The notes below the pieces were generated by a model. The model searched no databases and was not told the DNA's origin. It was given only the letters and a program-made list of their open reading frames with translations. From an uncultured Algibacter sp. (GTDB lineage Bacteria; Bacteroidota; Bacteroidia; Flavobacteriales; Flavobacteriaceae), in contig CANMQH010000016.1 of the NCBI GenBank assembly GCA_947499935.1, positions 31,542 through 95,541 of the forward strand: a stretch of 64,000 bases of DNA, written 5' to 3'. The position numbers and the translations under genes were made by a program. How positions within the stretch are numbered: position 1 is the first letter of the stretch; the number at the start of each line of letters is the position of its first letter. Below, piece after piece: positions 17,380 through 26,687 of the stretch.

Positions 17380-17967
17380 ATGGAATTCAATTTTAAAGAA
17401 ATCTTTACTGCCTTTATGATATTATTTGCCGTTATAGATATTATTGGCAACATCCCTATTGTTATAGATTTACGTAAAAAAGCAGGCCATATACAGAGCG
17501 AAAAGGCATCAATTATTGCCGGAGCCATCCTTATTTTGTTTTTATTTTTAGGAAAAAGCATATTAAATCTTATTGGTATTGATGTAAACTCTTTTGCCGT
17601 TGCGGGTTCTTTTATTCTCTTTTTTATTGCTTTAGAAATGATTTTAGGGATTACGCTTTATAAACAAGAAGAGCATGATGCTATGACTACAGCTGTATTT
17701 CCATTAGCATTCCCCCTTATTGCAGGTCCAGGTAGTTTAACAACATTACTTTCGTTAAGAGCCGAATTTAGAATAGAAAATATTATTGTTGCGGTTTTAA
17801 TGAATGTTATCATTATTTTTGTAGTATTAAAAACCTCTGCTAGAATTGAACGCTTAATAGGGCAAAATGGCATTAATATTATCCGAAAAGTATTTGGGGT
17901 GATTTTATTAGCCATAGCTGTAAAATTATTTGCCTATAATATTAAAGCACTTTTTGACATAGTTTAA
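17380..17967 (+). CDS. MarC family (UPF0056) integral membrane protein
   Basis: The 195-residue product has six predicted spans. Family features are 'FMILFAVIDIIGNIPIVIDL' near the N-terminus, 'AGSFILFFIALEMILGI' in the middle, and 'FPLAFPLIAGPGSLTTLLSL' with the conserved PLIAGPG. MarC proteins are annotated as possible neutral amino-acid exporters, but the substrate is not established. A small membrane-protein gene follows after 12 bp, probably in the same transcript. Confidence 0.88.
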   Translation: MEFNFKEIFTAFMILFAVIDIIGNIPIVIDLRKKAGHIQSEKASIIAGAILILFLFLGKSILNLIGIDVNSFAVAGSFILFFIALEMILGITLYKQEEHDAMTTAVFPLAFPLIAGPGSLTTLLSLRAEFRIENIIVAVLMNVIIIFVVLKTSARIERLIGQNGINIIRKVFGVILLAIAVKLFAYNIKALFDIV

Positions 17968-17979
17968 AACTTTAAAATC

Positions 17980-18183
17980 ATGAAAATATTAACCCCATTA
18001 TTTAGCCTTATTGCTTTAGGACTCATTATTTTCAACGCTACCAAAGTAGATTTTGATGCTCCATTTAAAGGAGAAAGTACCATAGCATTAATTACCATTA
18101 TGGCCTCGCTCTGTGTTATTCTTATGATGCTTATTCTAAGCGTTTCTAAACGTATTGAACAAAAAACAAAAGAGCGCAATTAG
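17980..18183 (+). CDS. Small two-span membrane protein
   Basis: The 67 residues contain two hydrophobic helices (about 3-22 and 35-55) and a charged tail ending RIEQKTKERN. It lies 12 bp after marC and 80 bp before the comF-like gene. I recognise no family. The context suggests translation with marC. Confidence 0.6.
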   Translation: MKILTPLFSLIALGLIIFNATKVDFDAPFKGESTIALITIMASLCVILMMLILSVSKRIEQKTKERN

Positions 18184-18262
18184 AGCACAATAGCTATTAG
18201 TAGCAAAAAAAATTGTTTTTATAAATTAACCATTAAATATATAAGACTTTGTATATTTAACT

Positions 18263-18940
18263 GTGTTTAAGTCTATTGTAAATTTATTTTTTCCTAAAGT
18301 ATGTTATGCATGTCATCATTTATTAAATGATAATGAAGATGCTATTTGCACGACATGCAGACATAGTTTACCTGTAACCAACTTCCATTTTAACACCAAT
18401 AATACTATTAAACACGTATTGTATGGTCGAGCTAAAATAGAGAATGGTACCGCTTTATTTAGATTTGAAAAAAAGAGCATTGTACAACAGCTTATCCACA
18501 ATCTTAAATATAGAGGCCATGAGCATATTGGTTTTGTTCTAGGAAATTGGTTAGGTAGTGAATTACAAACTATCCCACATTATAAAAATATTGATATTGT
18601 TATACCAGTGCCTTTACACAAAAAGAAACTCAAAACTAGAGGGTACAATCAAGTTACCAAATTTGGAGAACAAATTGCCAGGGCTTTAGATGCTAAATAT
18701 ATAGATGATGTTCTGATAAAAATAACCAATACAACATCTCAAGTAAATAAAAAAAGATTAGGAAGGTGGTATGATAACAAAACACTCTTTACTACCCAAA
18801 ACACGGCATCTGTTAACAATAAACACATTCTTTTAGTAGATGATATTATAACCACTGGTGCCACTATAGAAGCCTGTATTAGTGCTTTAAATACTTCGCA
18901 AAATATAACAATAAGTGTTGCTGTAATGGCAATAGCATAA
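18263..18940 (+). CDS. comF: ComF family phosphoribosyltransferase-like protein
   Basis: The 225-residue product starts at a GTG (18263). The N-terminus has a four-Cys zinc-ribbon (Cys14, Cys17, Cys29, Cys32). The C-terminal half is a phosphoribosyltransferase fold with 'IDIVIPVPLHKKKLKTRGYNQ' and the PRPP loop 'ILLVDDIITTGAT'. In naturally competent bacteria ComF takes part in DNA uptake, but it is widespread outside known competence systems. No other com genes are visible here. Confidence 0.88.
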   Translation: MFKSIVNLFFPKVCYACHHLLNDNEDAICTTCRHSLPVTNFHFNTNNTIKHVLYGRAKIENGTALFRFEKKSIVQQLIHNLKYRGHEHIGFVLGNWLGSELQTIPHYKNIDIVIPVPLHKKKLKTRGYNQVTKFGEQIARALDAKYIDDVLIKITNTTSQVNKKRLGRWYDNKTLFTTQNTASVNNKHILLVDDIITTGATIEACISALNTSQNITISVAVMAIA

Positions 18941-19002
18941 GCACTGCAGCGTTATATATTTTAATATAAATTATGTAGGTTTGTAAAAATTTAAAATTGG
19001 CG

Positions 19003-20607
19003 ATGAACAAAACCCTATCAAGTTTTATTTTGGCATGTATTATTGGTTTGGTTTCAATAAACTGTGCAAATCGAGGTACTCCAGATGGTGGTCCTAAAGA
19101 TGTAACACCGCCTACCATTGTTAAATCTGAACCAGAAAATTATTCTACAAATTTTAATGGCAAGGAGATAAAGATTTATTTTGATGAGTATATCAAAATA
19201 AAAGATTTACAAAAGCAGCTTATCATTTCGCCTCCCATGAAAACACAACCCGATATAACACCACTTGGGAGCGCTAGTAAATATATTACCATTAAAATTT
19301 ACGATACCCTACAACCCAATACTACTTATGCTTTTAATTTTGGCAATAGTATAACCGACAATAACGAAGGAAACCCATATCCTTATTACCGCTACGTACT
19401 TTCTACAGGTAATTATATCGATTCATTAAACGTTAAAGGCAATATTGTTGATGCACTAAAAAAGCAGCCAGAAACCTTTGTAAATGTTGCACTTTACGAG
19501 GTAGATTCTACATTTACAGACTCCATTATTTATAAAGATGTGCCTAAGTATATAACAAATACTTTAGACAGCGTTACTACATTTTCTATAGAAAATATTA
19601 AATCCGGAAAATACATGCTCATGGCATTAAAGGATGGTAATGGAGATAATAAATTTCAGCAAAAGACAGATCAAGTAGCCTTTCATAAAAATTATATTGA
19701 AGTCCCAACAGATTCTACATATACCTTAAGATTATTTTCTGAAAATCTTGATTTTAAAGCAACAAGACCTAAATTATTATCTGGCGAAAAAATAGCATTT
19801 GGCTACGAAGGTGATTATAAAGACATGGCTATTAAAATGCGTTCTGAAACACCTGCTGAGTTTGAATATCGCATTACAAAAGACCCAAAAACAGATTCTT
19901 TAAATTATTGGTACAAACCTAGGCTAAAAGTTGACTCATTGCTTTTTAAAGTCGTATCGCAGCCAACTTTCGAGAAAGATTATACGGTAAGAATTAGTGA
20001 ACAAAAAAGAGACTCTCTTGTTGTTAGTGCTTTACCATCTGGCACCATTGGTAACAACGAGCCTTTAAAAATTTCTGGAAGTACCCCGTTAGTTGGATTT
20101 GATGTTTCAAAAATATCAATAGTAGACAAAGACACTTTAAATATTAGTTTTACTACTGATTTTGATAGTTTAAATAATACATATGCATTTAAATTTGATA
20201 AAACAGAGGACAATAGGTATAATATGCAAGTTTTACCCGAAGCCTTTACTGATTTTTTTGATGATAAAAACGACACATTAAACTTCTCGATTAACACCAG
20301 AAAAGCTTCGGATTATGGTTATGCACGATTTACTTTAATTAATGCAAAATATCCACTTATTATACAATTAACAGATGCCAAAGGCGATGTACAAGTTGAG
20401 CAGTCTGTTACTAAAGAAGGTAATATAGATTTTCTGGATTTACTACCAGGAACATATTTTATAAGAGTTATTCATGATGAAAATGGTAATAAAAAATATG
20501 ATACGGGCAATTATTTAAAAAAACTACAACCCGAAAAAGTTAGCCATTTTAAAGAGGTAGATATTAGAGCTAATTGGGGGCATCCTGAAACGTTAACCTT
20601 CAAATAA
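19003..20607 (+). CDS. Lipoprotein with N-terminal Ig-like (Big_5) domain
   Basis: The frame opens at a TTG (18997), but the ATG at 19003 gives MNKTLSSFILACIIGLVSIN with the lipobox Cys in INC. The next residues (NRGTPDGGPKDVTPPTIVKSEP) lead into a Big_5 Ig-like domain with 'EIKIYFDEYIKI' and 'LQPNTTYAFNFG'. The rest is beta-rich with repeats like 'GKYMLMALKDGNGDNKF' and 'GTYFIRVIHDENGNKKYDTG', similar to carboxypeptidase-regulatory-like modules. The 534-aa protein is a conserved envelope lipoprotein of Bacteroidota with no known function. Confidence 0.8.
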   Translation: MNKTLSSFILACIIGLVSINCANRGTPDGGPKDVTPPTIVKSEPENYSTNFNGKEIKIYFDEYIKIKDLQKQLIISPPMKTQPDITPLGSASKYITIKIYDTLQPNTTYAFNFGNSITDNNEGNPYPYYRYVLSTGNYIDSLNVKGNIVDALKKQPETFVNVALYEVDSTFTDSIIYKDVPKYITNTLDSVTTFSIENIKSGKYMLMALKDGNGDNKFQQKTDQVAFHKNYIEVPTDSTYTLRLFSENLDFKATRPKLLSGEKIAFGYEGDYKDMAIKMRSETPAEFEYRITKDPKTDSLNYWYKPRLKVDSLLFKVVSQPTFEKDYTVRISEQKRDSLVVSALPSGTIGNNEPLKISGSTPLVGFDVSKISIVDKDTLNISFTTDFDSLNNTYAFKFDKTEDNRYNMQVLPEAFTDFFDDKNDTLNFSINTRKASDYGYARFTLINAKYPLIIQLTDAKGDVQVEQSVTKEGNIDFLDLLPGTYFIRVIHDENGNKKYDTGNYLKKLQPEKVSHFKEVDIRANWGHPETLTFK

Positions 20608-20612
20608 TGAAC

Positions 20613-21392
20613 TTAATTAATAGTAAAAATATCTCGATCATTTAAAAACTTAAGTTTATTTCTATAAGCCTCAATATGTTTTTTTTCTAAAGTCACTATT
20701 TGGGTTCCTTCCTTGTTAGGCTCAAAAGTAGTCAGTTGTTCTCCAAGTACGTTATATGCTGCGGAGTGCCCGCAATAATGACTATTTACACCATCTACAC
20801 CTACACGATTAACACCAACACAATAACTCATATTCTCAATAGCTCGTGCTTTTAAAAGCGCATCCCAAGCCGATATCCTGGGTTTTGGCCAATTGGCTAC
20901 ATAGACTAAAACATCGTAATCCTCAGTATTTCTAGCCCAAACAGGAAACCGTAAATCATAACAAATTAAAGGGCATATTTTCCAGCCTTTATAATCTATT
21001 ATAATCTTATCTGTACCAGATGTATAGGTGTTATGTTCGCCAACCAATGTAAAGGCATGACGCTTATTATAAAATGTTATATGCCCTGAGGGTTCTACAA
21101 AAAGTAATCGGTTATAGTAATTTCCATTTTCTACAATAATAAGACTGCCTACTAATGCTGCATTCTTTTTTTTAGCTAAGTTTTGCATCCACACAACCGT
21201 ATCGCCTTGCATGGTCTCTGCCTTTGTTTTGGCATTCATCGTAAAACCCGTGGTAAACATTTCGGGTAATATAATAACATCTACATCATCAAAAATAGCT
21301 TCAATTTTTTGCTTAAAATTATCTCTATTAGATGCTGCGTCTTCCCAAGTTAAATCGGCTTGAATAATAGCTATATGTAACTGTTTTTGCAT
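20613..21392 (-). CDS. Nitrilase-family amidase (omega-amidase-like)
   Basis: The 259-residue product has the carbon-nitrogen hydrolase triad: Glu44 (ILPEMFTTGF), Lys110 (FYNKRHAF) and Cys144 (LICYDLRFP). The 'CYDLRFPVWAR' context and the length fit the YafV / omega-amidase subgroup, which hydrolyses 2-oxoglutaramate or 2-oxosuccinamate. The substrate assignment is by subgroup resemblance. It is convergent with the Ig-like lipoprotein gene (5 bp between stops) and is preceded by a small secreted-protein gene on the same strand. Confidence 0.88.
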   Translation of the reverse strand: MQKQLHIAIIQADLTWEDAASNRDNFKQKIEAIFDDVDVIILPEMFTTGFTMNAKTKAETMQGDTVVWMQNLAKKKNAALVGSLIIVENGNYYNRLLFVEPSGHITFYNKRHAFTLVGEHNTYTSGTDKIIIDYKGWKICPLICYDLRFPVWARNTEDYDVLVYVANWPKPRISAWDALLKARAIENMSYCVGVNRVGVDGVNSHYCGHSAAYNVLGEQLTTFEPNKEGTQIVTLEKKHIEAYRNKLKFLNDRDIFTIN

Positions 21393-21399
21393 GTAATGC

Positions 21400-21897
21400 T
21401 TAAGAACGGTCTAGTTTTATTTTTGCTTTTTCTTCTTTTTCTTTTAGTTTTTCAATTTTTTCTAACCATTTTTCTTCATCTACCGGAGAGAGTTTTCTTT
21501 TATGCTTTAGTTTTTCGTATTTTTTAATAGCGTCTTTATGTTTTTGTCCAGCCTTATCGTAATTAGATTGTGCTTTTTGTTTTTGTTTTAATAGTTTTTC
21601 AGTCTTTTTTTGTTGCTTTTCGGCTTTTCTCTGTTCTTTTTCTGCCTTTTTTTGCTCGTCTTCAGCTTTTTTGATTTGCTCTGCTACTTTTTCAGCCTCC
21701 TCAATATCTTTCATTTTTTTTGTAAAAATAGACATGATTGCAGCTTTATCTTCTGGAGCCAATGTATCAGTAACATCAACTTTACCCATGTAAATTTGTT
21801 CTTTTTTAATGTTATACGTTTCGTTATTATAACTTACTTCTTGAGCGTTTACGAGATAACCAAAACCAAGACAAATTAAGAGTATTAAAAATTTCAT
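21400..21897 (-). CDS. Secreted Lys/Glu-rich coiled-coil protein
   Basis: The 165 residues include a signal peptide (MKFLILLICLGFGYLVNAQ) and a short beta segment. From about residue 60 to the end there is a highly charged helix with repeats of K/E/Q (for example EQRKAEKQQKKTEKLLKQKQ), predicted as a coiled coil. A perfect -7 box (TACATTTG, 21934-21927) lies 30 bp upstream. It is 7 bp before the nitrilase gene. The function is unknown. Confidence 0.7.
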   Translation of the reverse strand: MKFLILLICLGFGYLVNAQEVSYNNETYNIKKEQIYMGKVDVTDTLAPEDKAAIMSIFTKKMKDIEEAEKVAEQIKKAEDEQKKAEKEQRKAEKQQKKTEKLLKQKQKAQSNYDKAGQKHKDAIKKYEKLKHKRKLSPVDEEKWLEKIEKLKEKEEKAKIKLDRS

Positions 21898-22067
21898 AGT
21901 ATGTTAAGATATATTAATAGTTATTACAAATGTATTTAAAAAAAGTAAGATGATTAAAGTATTGCTTTTCAATACCATTGTATATATGCTTCGCATAGAC
22001 ACGTAAGGTAGTAAGACATGTTCTAATGTATTAAACAAAAATTGGTCCAAAAATTCTATGTATTGAC

Positions 22068-23840
22068 CTAAACTATTTCCATTTTTTTCAACAAAAATGA
22101 AGCGTTCATGTTTTGGCAAACCCCCGATTTTAATAGGTAATCAAAATGAAGTTCATCATCAATAATTTCTGCATCAAAATAGTAATTTTTAACATCGTCT
22201 AACTCGTGTTCAATCTCACATAAACTTAAATCGTGTGTAGCGATAATACCTGTAGCGTTGGAAGCCACTAATTTCTCTACAAATTTTCTAGACCCTATAG
22301 CTTTATCAGTACTATTTGTTCCTTTTAAAATTTCATCTAGAATAATAAAATATGGCTCGTTTTGGATGGTATCTACAATATATTTTAGACGCGTTAATTC
22401 TGAAAAGAAATACGAACTATCATCCGTTAGAGAATCCGTAGTTCGCATGCTCGTAATCAATTTTACAGGAGCGTATTTACTAGACGCTGCACAAACTGGA
22501 AGCCCTACATTGGCCATAACAATATGCAAGGATACGGTTCTTAAAAACGTGCTTTTTCCTGCCATATTAGCTCCAGTAACTATAAAAAACTGTTCGTTTT
22601 GAATAATCAAATCACTATCAACACGCTTTTCTTTATTTAACAATGGGTGACCTAAACTTTTAGAATCTATCACGGCTTCTTTTGGGAGTATCTCTGGAAA
22701 AACAAATTCTGGATGATTATAGGCATAGTTTCCTAACGTATTATAAGCATCAAAAAACGAAACAACCTCAAACCAATCTGCCACCTTGGTACCGTATTGA
22801 GAAATCCAATGTTCAATATTATAGCTATGTCTAATATCGGTTAGCAATAATCCGTTTCCAAAAATAGCTCCAATAATATTGTTTCTATTATCTAATGCAT
22901 CTAAGGATTTAGAAAACGATTTAAAAATAACTGACGCTTTTTTATCGCCAAACTCAATGAGTTTTTGCTTTTCCAGTAACAATGCTGATGAAAAAGTTTC
23001 ATTTTCAATCAAATTTAATAACGATGCATATTGTCTAAAAGTTTCTCTTACTTTATCGGTATTTGATGATAGTGCGTTTATTTTTTTAAGATATAAACCC
23101 GTAATTCCTAAACCAACAAACAACCAATACCCCAATAAAGCTTGGTAAGTAATGACATTAAGATATGTAAGCACAAAAATTAAAACAGATATAATACTAA
23201 ACCCCAATGGTATCCAAGACATCATTTTAGGCAAAAATGATTTATAGTTTTTTAACCATTCCGTAATGTGTGTTGCAGGCGTTTCTATCTCTACCAAAGC
23301 AGATGTAGCCATGTAATGTTGTCGCCATTCTGGTTTAGAACACAACTCTTTTATGGCACCTTGCCTAGAAGCAATAGCGTCTATGTTATTAGCTTTTAAC
23401 GCATCAGCTAATTTTTGAGCACCTTCATTAGTTTTTGTTCTATTTATAAACTGATAAAAAGATCCTTTACCAAATAAATCGATATCCAAACTATAAAAAT
23501 GATTTGGATCTTGAAATTGCAGACCTTCATCTCTATTATAAAAATCTCCCGAGGCTATTTTAATTTCTTCTTCATTAATTTTAGCTAAGGCTTTATTAAA
23601 ATTTCTTTTAGCTTTTACATCGGTATATTTTGATATTAGAAACCCAAATAAAACTATACCACCAACAGCAATCGCCACGGCCACTTGCCAATTTGTATAT
23701 GTTAAATAAACACCAAGACCAAGCAATAAAAACACAGCTAACCTTAATACACTTATAGAAGCCATCTCTTTATTTAATTTTTTAACCTTTGCTTGATACG
23801 TTTTTAAGCACTGTTTATAGTATTCTAAATAGTTTTCCAT
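22068..23840 (-). CDS. Membrane-associated MutS-like ATPase
   Basis: The start is set at 23840 (MENYLEYYKQ, 590 aa) rather than the in-frame ATG at 23870. The N-terminus is a short helix. Two hydrophobic spans follow (about 45-80), then a helical region with another two (about 205-250). The C-terminal third is the MutS ATPase domain: Walker A 'GANMAGKSTFLRT' (about 419-431), 'SYFFSELTRLKYIV' and Walker B 'YFIILDEILKGTNS'. The mismatch-recognition domain I of true MutS and the Smr domain of MutS2 are absent. This MutS-related class is common in Bacteroidota; its function is unknown and a role in mismatch repair is unlikely. Confidence 0.82.
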   Translation of the reverse strand: MENYLEYYKQCLKTYQAKVKKLNKEMASISVLRLAVFLLLGLGVYLTYTNWQVAVAIAVGGIVLFGFLISKYTDVKAKRNFNKALAKINEEEIKIASGDFYNRDEGLQFQDPNHFYSLDIDLFGKGSFYQFINRTKTNEGAQKLADALKANNIDAIASRQGAIKELCSKPEWRQHYMATSALVEIETPATHITEWLKNYKSFLPKMMSWIPLGFSIISVLIFVLTYLNVITYQALLGYWLFVGLGITGLYLKKINALSSNTDKVRETFRQYASLLNLIENETFSSALLLEKQKLIEFGDKKASVIFKSFSKSLDALDNRNNIIGAIFGNGLLLTDIRHSYNIEHWISQYGTKVADWFEVVSFFDAYNTLGNYAYNHPEFVFPEILPKEAVIDSKSLGHPLLNKEKRVDSDLIIQNEQFFIVTGANMAGKSTFLRTVSLHIVMANVGLPVCAASSKYAPVKLITSMRTTDSLTDDSSYFFSELTRLKYIVDTIQNEPYFIILDEILKGTNSTDKAIGSRKFVEKLVASNATGIIATHDLSLCEIEHELDDVKNYYFDAEIIDDELHFDYLLKSGVCQNMNASFLLKKMEIV

Positions 23841-23868
23841 GTTTGATTTTGATGAAGTGTAAAGAAAC

Positions 23869-23900
23869 AAAAAAGCTCTGAAAAATTTCAGAGCTTTTTG
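23869..23900 (-). terminator. Terminator of the YugP-like protease gene
   Basis: A perfect stem (AAGCTCTGAAA / TTTCAGAGCTT) with T runs on both strands lies 25 bp after the protease stop codon. Confidence 0.85.
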
Positions 23901-23924
23901 AATTCTATTTGTATTATATATAAC

Positions 23925-24623
23925 CTAATCTCTCCCTCCAAATACTTGAAGCGCCCAATATAATAATGAGGCAATAGCACCCAAAGCCGCTACCAAATAT
24001 GTTCTAGCTGCCCATTTTAAGGCATCTTCGGACCCTGCATACTCCTCTTGAGAAACTATGTTTTTATTTTTTAACCATGCTAATGCACGGTTACTAGCAT
24101 CGTATTCCACAGGTAAAGTAACCACACTAAATAGTGCCGCAAATGCCATCATAACCAATCCAGCAACAGCGACATAAAACCCTATGCCTCCAATTAAATT
24201 TGTAGCCATAAGTGCAATACCACCAAAAACAACCCATTGAGACATACTAGATGTTATACTAACTACTGGTACTAAGGCAGAACGCATTTTTAACCAATCA
24301 TAAGCTTGAGCATGCTGTACAGCATGGCCGCATTCGTGTGCTGCAACAGCCGCTGCTGCCGCATTACGTTGATTGTATACAGACTCACTCAAATTAACTG
24401 TTTTATTTTTTGGATTATAATGATCTGTTAATTGTCCTGGAGTAGAAATTACCTCAACATCTCTAATACCATGATCAGCCAACATCTTTTCTGCAATTTC
24501 GGCACCACTCATGCCATTTCGTAATTGTATTTTTGAGTACTTAGCAAATTTACGCTTTAACGTACTGCTCACTAACCAACTGGCTAAAGCTATAACACCT
24601 ATTAATATATAATATCCGAACAT
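23925..24623 (-). CDS. Zinc-dependent membrane metallopeptidase, YugP family
   Basis: The 232-residue product has an N-terminal membrane span (3-20), then the zinc motif HECGH at 96-100 ('AAVAAHECGHAVQHAQ'), followed by three hydrophobic segments. A downstream acidic motif 'PVEYDASNRAL' supplies the probable third ligand. The overall layout matches YugP/Zn_peptidase_2. Physiological substrates are unknown. It is monocistronic, with a terminator at 23869. Confidence 0.88.
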   Translation of the reverse strand: MFGYYILIGVIALASWLVSSTLKRKFAKYSKIQLRNGMSGAEIAEKMLADHGIRDVEVISTPGQLTDHYNPKNKTVNLSESVYNQRNAAAAAVAAHECGHAVQHAQAYDWLKMRSALVPVVSITSSMSQWVVFGGIALMATNLIGGIGFYVAVAGLVMMAFAALFSVVTLPVEYDASNRALAWLKNKNIVSQEEYAGSEDALKWAARTYLVAALGAIASLLYWALQVFGGRD

Positions 24624-24751
24624 AATTGTTTATTATTAAAATTATGAAATAAAGATAGCAAAAATAACGCCAATAAATAAAAATGAAATTTTGTCATACC
24701 GCATCCTATTTAAAATTAAAGTAAAATAGAATTTTGATTTTTCTTCCTATA

Positions 24752-24800
24752 AAATAAAAAACGTCTAGAAATATTAATCACTTAATATCTCTAAACGTTT
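24752..24800 (-). terminator. Terminator of the alanine dehydrogenase gene
   Basis: A 19-bp stem with few mismatches (24758-24776 pairs with 24782-24800) is followed on the minus strand by a T run. Confidence 0.75.
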
Positions 24801-24848
24801 GATAACCTCAGACCTCACGAATGAGTTAATTATTATTAAATCTTATAT

Positions 24849-25943
24849 TTAATTCATTTCCAAATCAAAAGCTTCAGCTATTTCTTTGTAAACTATTTTA
24901 CCTTTAACAATATTTAGTCCTTTAGATAAAGACGCATTATTTTCGCATGCTTTTTCCCAACCGTCATTTGCTAATTTAATAACATAAGGCAATGTCACAT
25001 TGGTTAATCCAACAGTAGATGTATAAGGTACAGCTCCAGGCATATTAGCCACAGAATAATGAACCACATCATCTATAATATACGTAGGCTCTTCATGTGT
25101 TGTTGGCTTAGTAGTTTCAAAACAACCACCTTGATCTACAGCAACATCAACAATAACTGTTCCTGGACGCATATCTTTAAGCATATCTTTCCTAATTAAT
25201 TTAGGTGCTTTTGCGCCTTTAATTAATACGCCTCCAATAATTAAATCTGTTTTTGGCAAATGCCTTCTTATATTATACTCACTAGAAAACTCGGTATTAA
25301 CATTAGCAGGCATAATATCAGCAATATATCGTAGTTGTTTCATGTTAATATCCATAATAGTCACGTTAGCTCCTAAACCAGCAGCCATTTTAGCAGCTTG
25401 AATACCTACAACACCGCCACCTAAAACCATAACATGCGCTGGTGGCACACCTGGGATACCGCCCAATAAAATACCACGGCCTTTAATTGGTTTTTCTAAA
25501 TACTTAGCACCTTGCTGAATAGACATTCTACCAGCTACCTCAGACATTGGTATTAATAACGGTAAAGAACCATCGGCATCTTCAACAGTTTCGTAAGCAA
25601 TACAAATAGCATTGCTTTCAATCATAGCGTTAGTTAAAACCTCACTAGACGCAAAGTGAAAATATGTAAACACCACTTGGTTTGGCTTAATTAACTTATA
25701 TTCTGGCTCAATAGGTTCTTTAACCTTTACTATCATTTCAGCAACATCATAAATGGCTTCAATAGTATCTAAAATAGTTGCTCCAGCATTAACATAATCC
25801 GCATCCAAAAAACCACTATTAAAACCTGCATTTTTTTGCACGTAAACCACATGATTTCTTTTAGTAAGTTCAAAAACACCCGATGGTGTCATACCTACTC
25901 TATTTTCGTTATTTTTAATTTCAATGGGCACTCCAATTTTCAT
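24849..25943 (-). CDS. ald: Alanine dehydrogenase
   Basis: This 364-residue NAD-dependent enzyme interconverts L-alanine and pyruvate plus ammonia. Motifs seen are 'MKIGVPIEIKNNENRVGMTP', 'ETVEDADGSLPLLIPMSEVAGRM', the NAD-binding 'VMVLGGGVVGIQAAKMAAGLG' region and 'PGAVPYTSTVGLTNVTLPY'. The pyruvate-binding Arg15 and the proton-donor His in the 'YFHFASS' segment are present. It stands alone with its own terminator. The length is near the 370 residues usual for Ald. Confidence 0.93.
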   Translation of the reverse strand: MKIGVPIEIKNNENRVGMTPSGVFELTKRNHVVYVQKNAGFNSGFLDADYVNAGATILDTIEAIYDVAEMIVKVKEPIEPEYKLIKPNQVVFTYFHFASSEVLTNAMIESNAICIAYETVEDADGSLPLLIPMSEVAGRMSIQQGAKYLEKPIKGRGILLGGIPGVPPAHVMVLGGGVVGIQAAKMAAGLGANVTIMDINMKQLRYIADIMPANVNTEFSSEYNIRRHLPKTDLIIGGVLIKGAKAPKLIRKDMLKDMRPGTVIVDVAVDQGGCFETTKPTTHEEPTYIIDDVVHYSVANMPGAVPYTSTVGLTNVTLPYVIKLANDGWEKACENNASLSKGLNIVKGKIVYKEIAEAFDLEMN

Positions 25944-26121
25944 AAATATGATATTTTAAGTATGAATACTGGGGCAAAATTATAACAATAAATTCAATAT
26001 TATGAGTAAAATTAAGTTTTTGTTAAATTTTTTTCATCTAAAAACCTATAATAATGATTAATATATAATTCACATCAATTTAGTAGGAATTTAAAAAACA
26101 AGTAAAAAAATGAGAGATATA

Positions 26122-26382
26122 CTATTTTTTGGAGTATCTCAATTTGAAATAAATCAATAAGAATGACGATATTATGGTAATACTATTAGCAAAAATCATA
26201 GGAGGACTCCCTTTTAAAAACCCATAAATTAACCATAGCGCTATGCCTATAAAAAACAGGTAAAGCATAGGTAACGATAAACTAGAAACATCTTTTGTTT
26301 TCCAAGTTTTATAAACCTGTGGAAGAAATGCTGCCGTTGTTAAAAATGCAGCAACAAAACCTATAATTTCTTCGTAATCCAT
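26122..26382 (-). CDS. SemiSWEET-type sugar transporter
   Basis: The 86 residues form one three-helix PQ-loop unit. The motif 'AAFLPQVYKTWKTKDVSSLS' contains the PQ pair and the typical downstream K-x-x-S-S-L-S. 'LYLFFIGIALWLIYGFLKGS' gives helix two, and a third helix follows with a basic C-terminus. SemiSWEETs dimerise and carry sugars by facilitated diffusion. The substrate cannot be deduced. Confidence 0.9.
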   Translation of the reverse strand: MDYEEIIGFVAAFLTTAAFLPQVYKTWKTKDVSSLSLPMLYLFFIGIALWLIYGFLKGSPPMIFANSITIISSFLLIYFKLRYSKK

Positions 26383-26407
26383 AATATGCCTTTAAACAGA
26401 AAATCAT

Positions 26408-26504
26408 TATTTGGGCGTTACCCGAAAAGGGTCAGGCTATCCGTTACAAGTCCTCACAACCCAAAAAAGGGTTGTTGTGGGCTTTCCTCTACTATCCTTA
26501 ACGC
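26408..26504 (+). repeat. Dispersed 97-bp repeat, family A, copy 1
   Basis: It starts TATTTGGGCGTTACCC and ends CTATCCTTAACGC. It shares length, both ends and most internal bases with 50873-50968 in the same orientation. The central part forms a hairpin (CACAACCC / GGGTTG-TTGTG); in copy 2 the sequence differs but a C-rich/G-rich pairing remains. I recall similar 'GGGCGTTACCC...GGGTCGGGCT' repeats from other Bacteroidota, but this needs a search. Confidence 0.75.
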
Positions 26505-26570
26505 AAAAAGAGCAAAGAATAACAAACTTTTTATCATTCTGATGATAAAATTTAAATACCGCATAAATTT

Positions 26571-26610
26571 ATGAGATGTCTCAATCGTCCCTCATTTCGA
26601 CATGACAAAA
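26571..26610. repeat. Fragment of dispersed repeat family B
   Basis: ATGAGATGTCTC near the start and TTTCGACATGACA at the end match the inner repeat of the inverted-repeat element at 57393-57478 (GAGATGTCTCGTCG and GTCGACATGACA on its minus strand). The middle is shortened. Confidence 0.5.
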
Positions 26611-26687
26611 ACCTTATGCTAAACTTGTTTTAGTATCTAACACAATAATCATGAGACACTAAAACAAAATCAAGGTGACGCTCTAGT

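Larger units (their letters stand above)
26383..26687. other. Intergenic region with two dispersed repeats
   Basis: Between the SemiSWEET gene and the end of leuS there are 305 bp with no gene. It holds a 97-bp dispersed repeat (26408-26504) and a fragment of another repeat family (26571-26610). I see nothing else. Confidence 0.7.

Noticed and set aside
21904..22119. 71-aa minus-strand frame starting MPKHERF
   Set aside because: It overlaps the end of the MutS-like gene in another frame and has no support of its own.
26386..26574. 62-aa frame over the dispersed repeat
   Set aside because: It is translated repeat sequence with no conserved protein features.
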